Part shown: positions 7,917 to 7,931 of the stretch, in pieces
How positions within the stretch are numbered: the first letter of the stretch is position 1
Layout of the letters: each line of letters opens with the position of its first letter
Assembly (NCBI GenBank): GCA_964618955.1
Contig: CAZUBO010000026.1
Coordinates: 1-7,931 of the forward strand
DNA: 7,931 nt
Source of the DNA: JAKLIH01 sp964618955
GTDB lineage: Bacteria > Patescibacteriota > Minisyncoccia > UBA6257 > JAKLIH01
Reading direction: 5' to 3'
The notes under the pieces: generated by a model
The model's input: only the letters and a program-made list of their open reading frames with translations
Databases searched by the model: none
What the model was told of the DNA's origin: nothing
Position numbers and translations under genes: made by a program

Positions 7917-7931
7917 ATATAAAAATGGCTG

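Overview
The window looks like a chromosomal piece of a very AT-rich bacterium of the Patescibacteria/CPR type, probably on the OD1 (Parcubacteria) side. The 16S gene carries the GTGGATAAGGCAT 5' signature, the GAATAGAC variant near position 910 and a GCAGCAGCGG 530 loop. A small protein with a CFD..N..EIGVDCGGKC..C segment is also of a type I associate with CPR genomes. This placement comes from memory of signatures, not from a search. The organism makes peptidoglycan (RodA, MltG), which argues against Mollicutes.

The most important reading is the genetic code. Three minus-strand genes (AbiEi-like, RodA and a peptidoglycan-binding protein) are each cut by TGA codons, 13 in all, yet homology and frame continue unbroken across each one. 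No gene in the window ends in TGA; all visible stops are TAA or TAG. The contexts fit tryptophan, not glycine, including the conserved Trp before the LGFFSIQP segment of RodA. UGA therefore most likely encodes Trp (code 4), unlike the UGA=Gly code 25 of Gracilibacteria and Absconditabacteria. A standard-code annotation would break these genes.

Layout, left to right. 1-1084: an AbiE-type toxin-antitoxin pair on the minus strand (AbiEii nucleotidyltransferase truncated at the window edge, AbiEi antitoxin/regulator) with its own promoter and palindromes. 1187-3063: a stand-alone 16S rRNA transcription unit on the minus strand with promoter, boxA, flanking processing stem and intrinsic terminator; no tRNA, 23S or 5S follows it. 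The 16S 3' tail has lost the CCUCC anti-Shine-Dalgarno core. 3145-3679: a plus-strand orphan gene of unknown function with a near-consensus promoter and a perfect Shine-Dalgarno, flanked by inverted repeats, ending at a bidirectional terminator. 3684-7861: a tight four-gene minus-strand operon (peptidoglycan-binding membrane protein, rodA, mltG, recR) with gaps of 15, 9 and 1 bases and a promoter upstream. 7880-7931: the terminator of a minus-strand gene lying beyond the window.

The operon ties cell-wall elongation (RodA), glycan-strand termination (MltG) and an anchored glycan-binding protein to the repair protein RecR. All six minus-strand genes lack a Shine-Dalgarno, which agrees with the altered 16S tail. 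The single plus-strand gene is the exception and may be an import.
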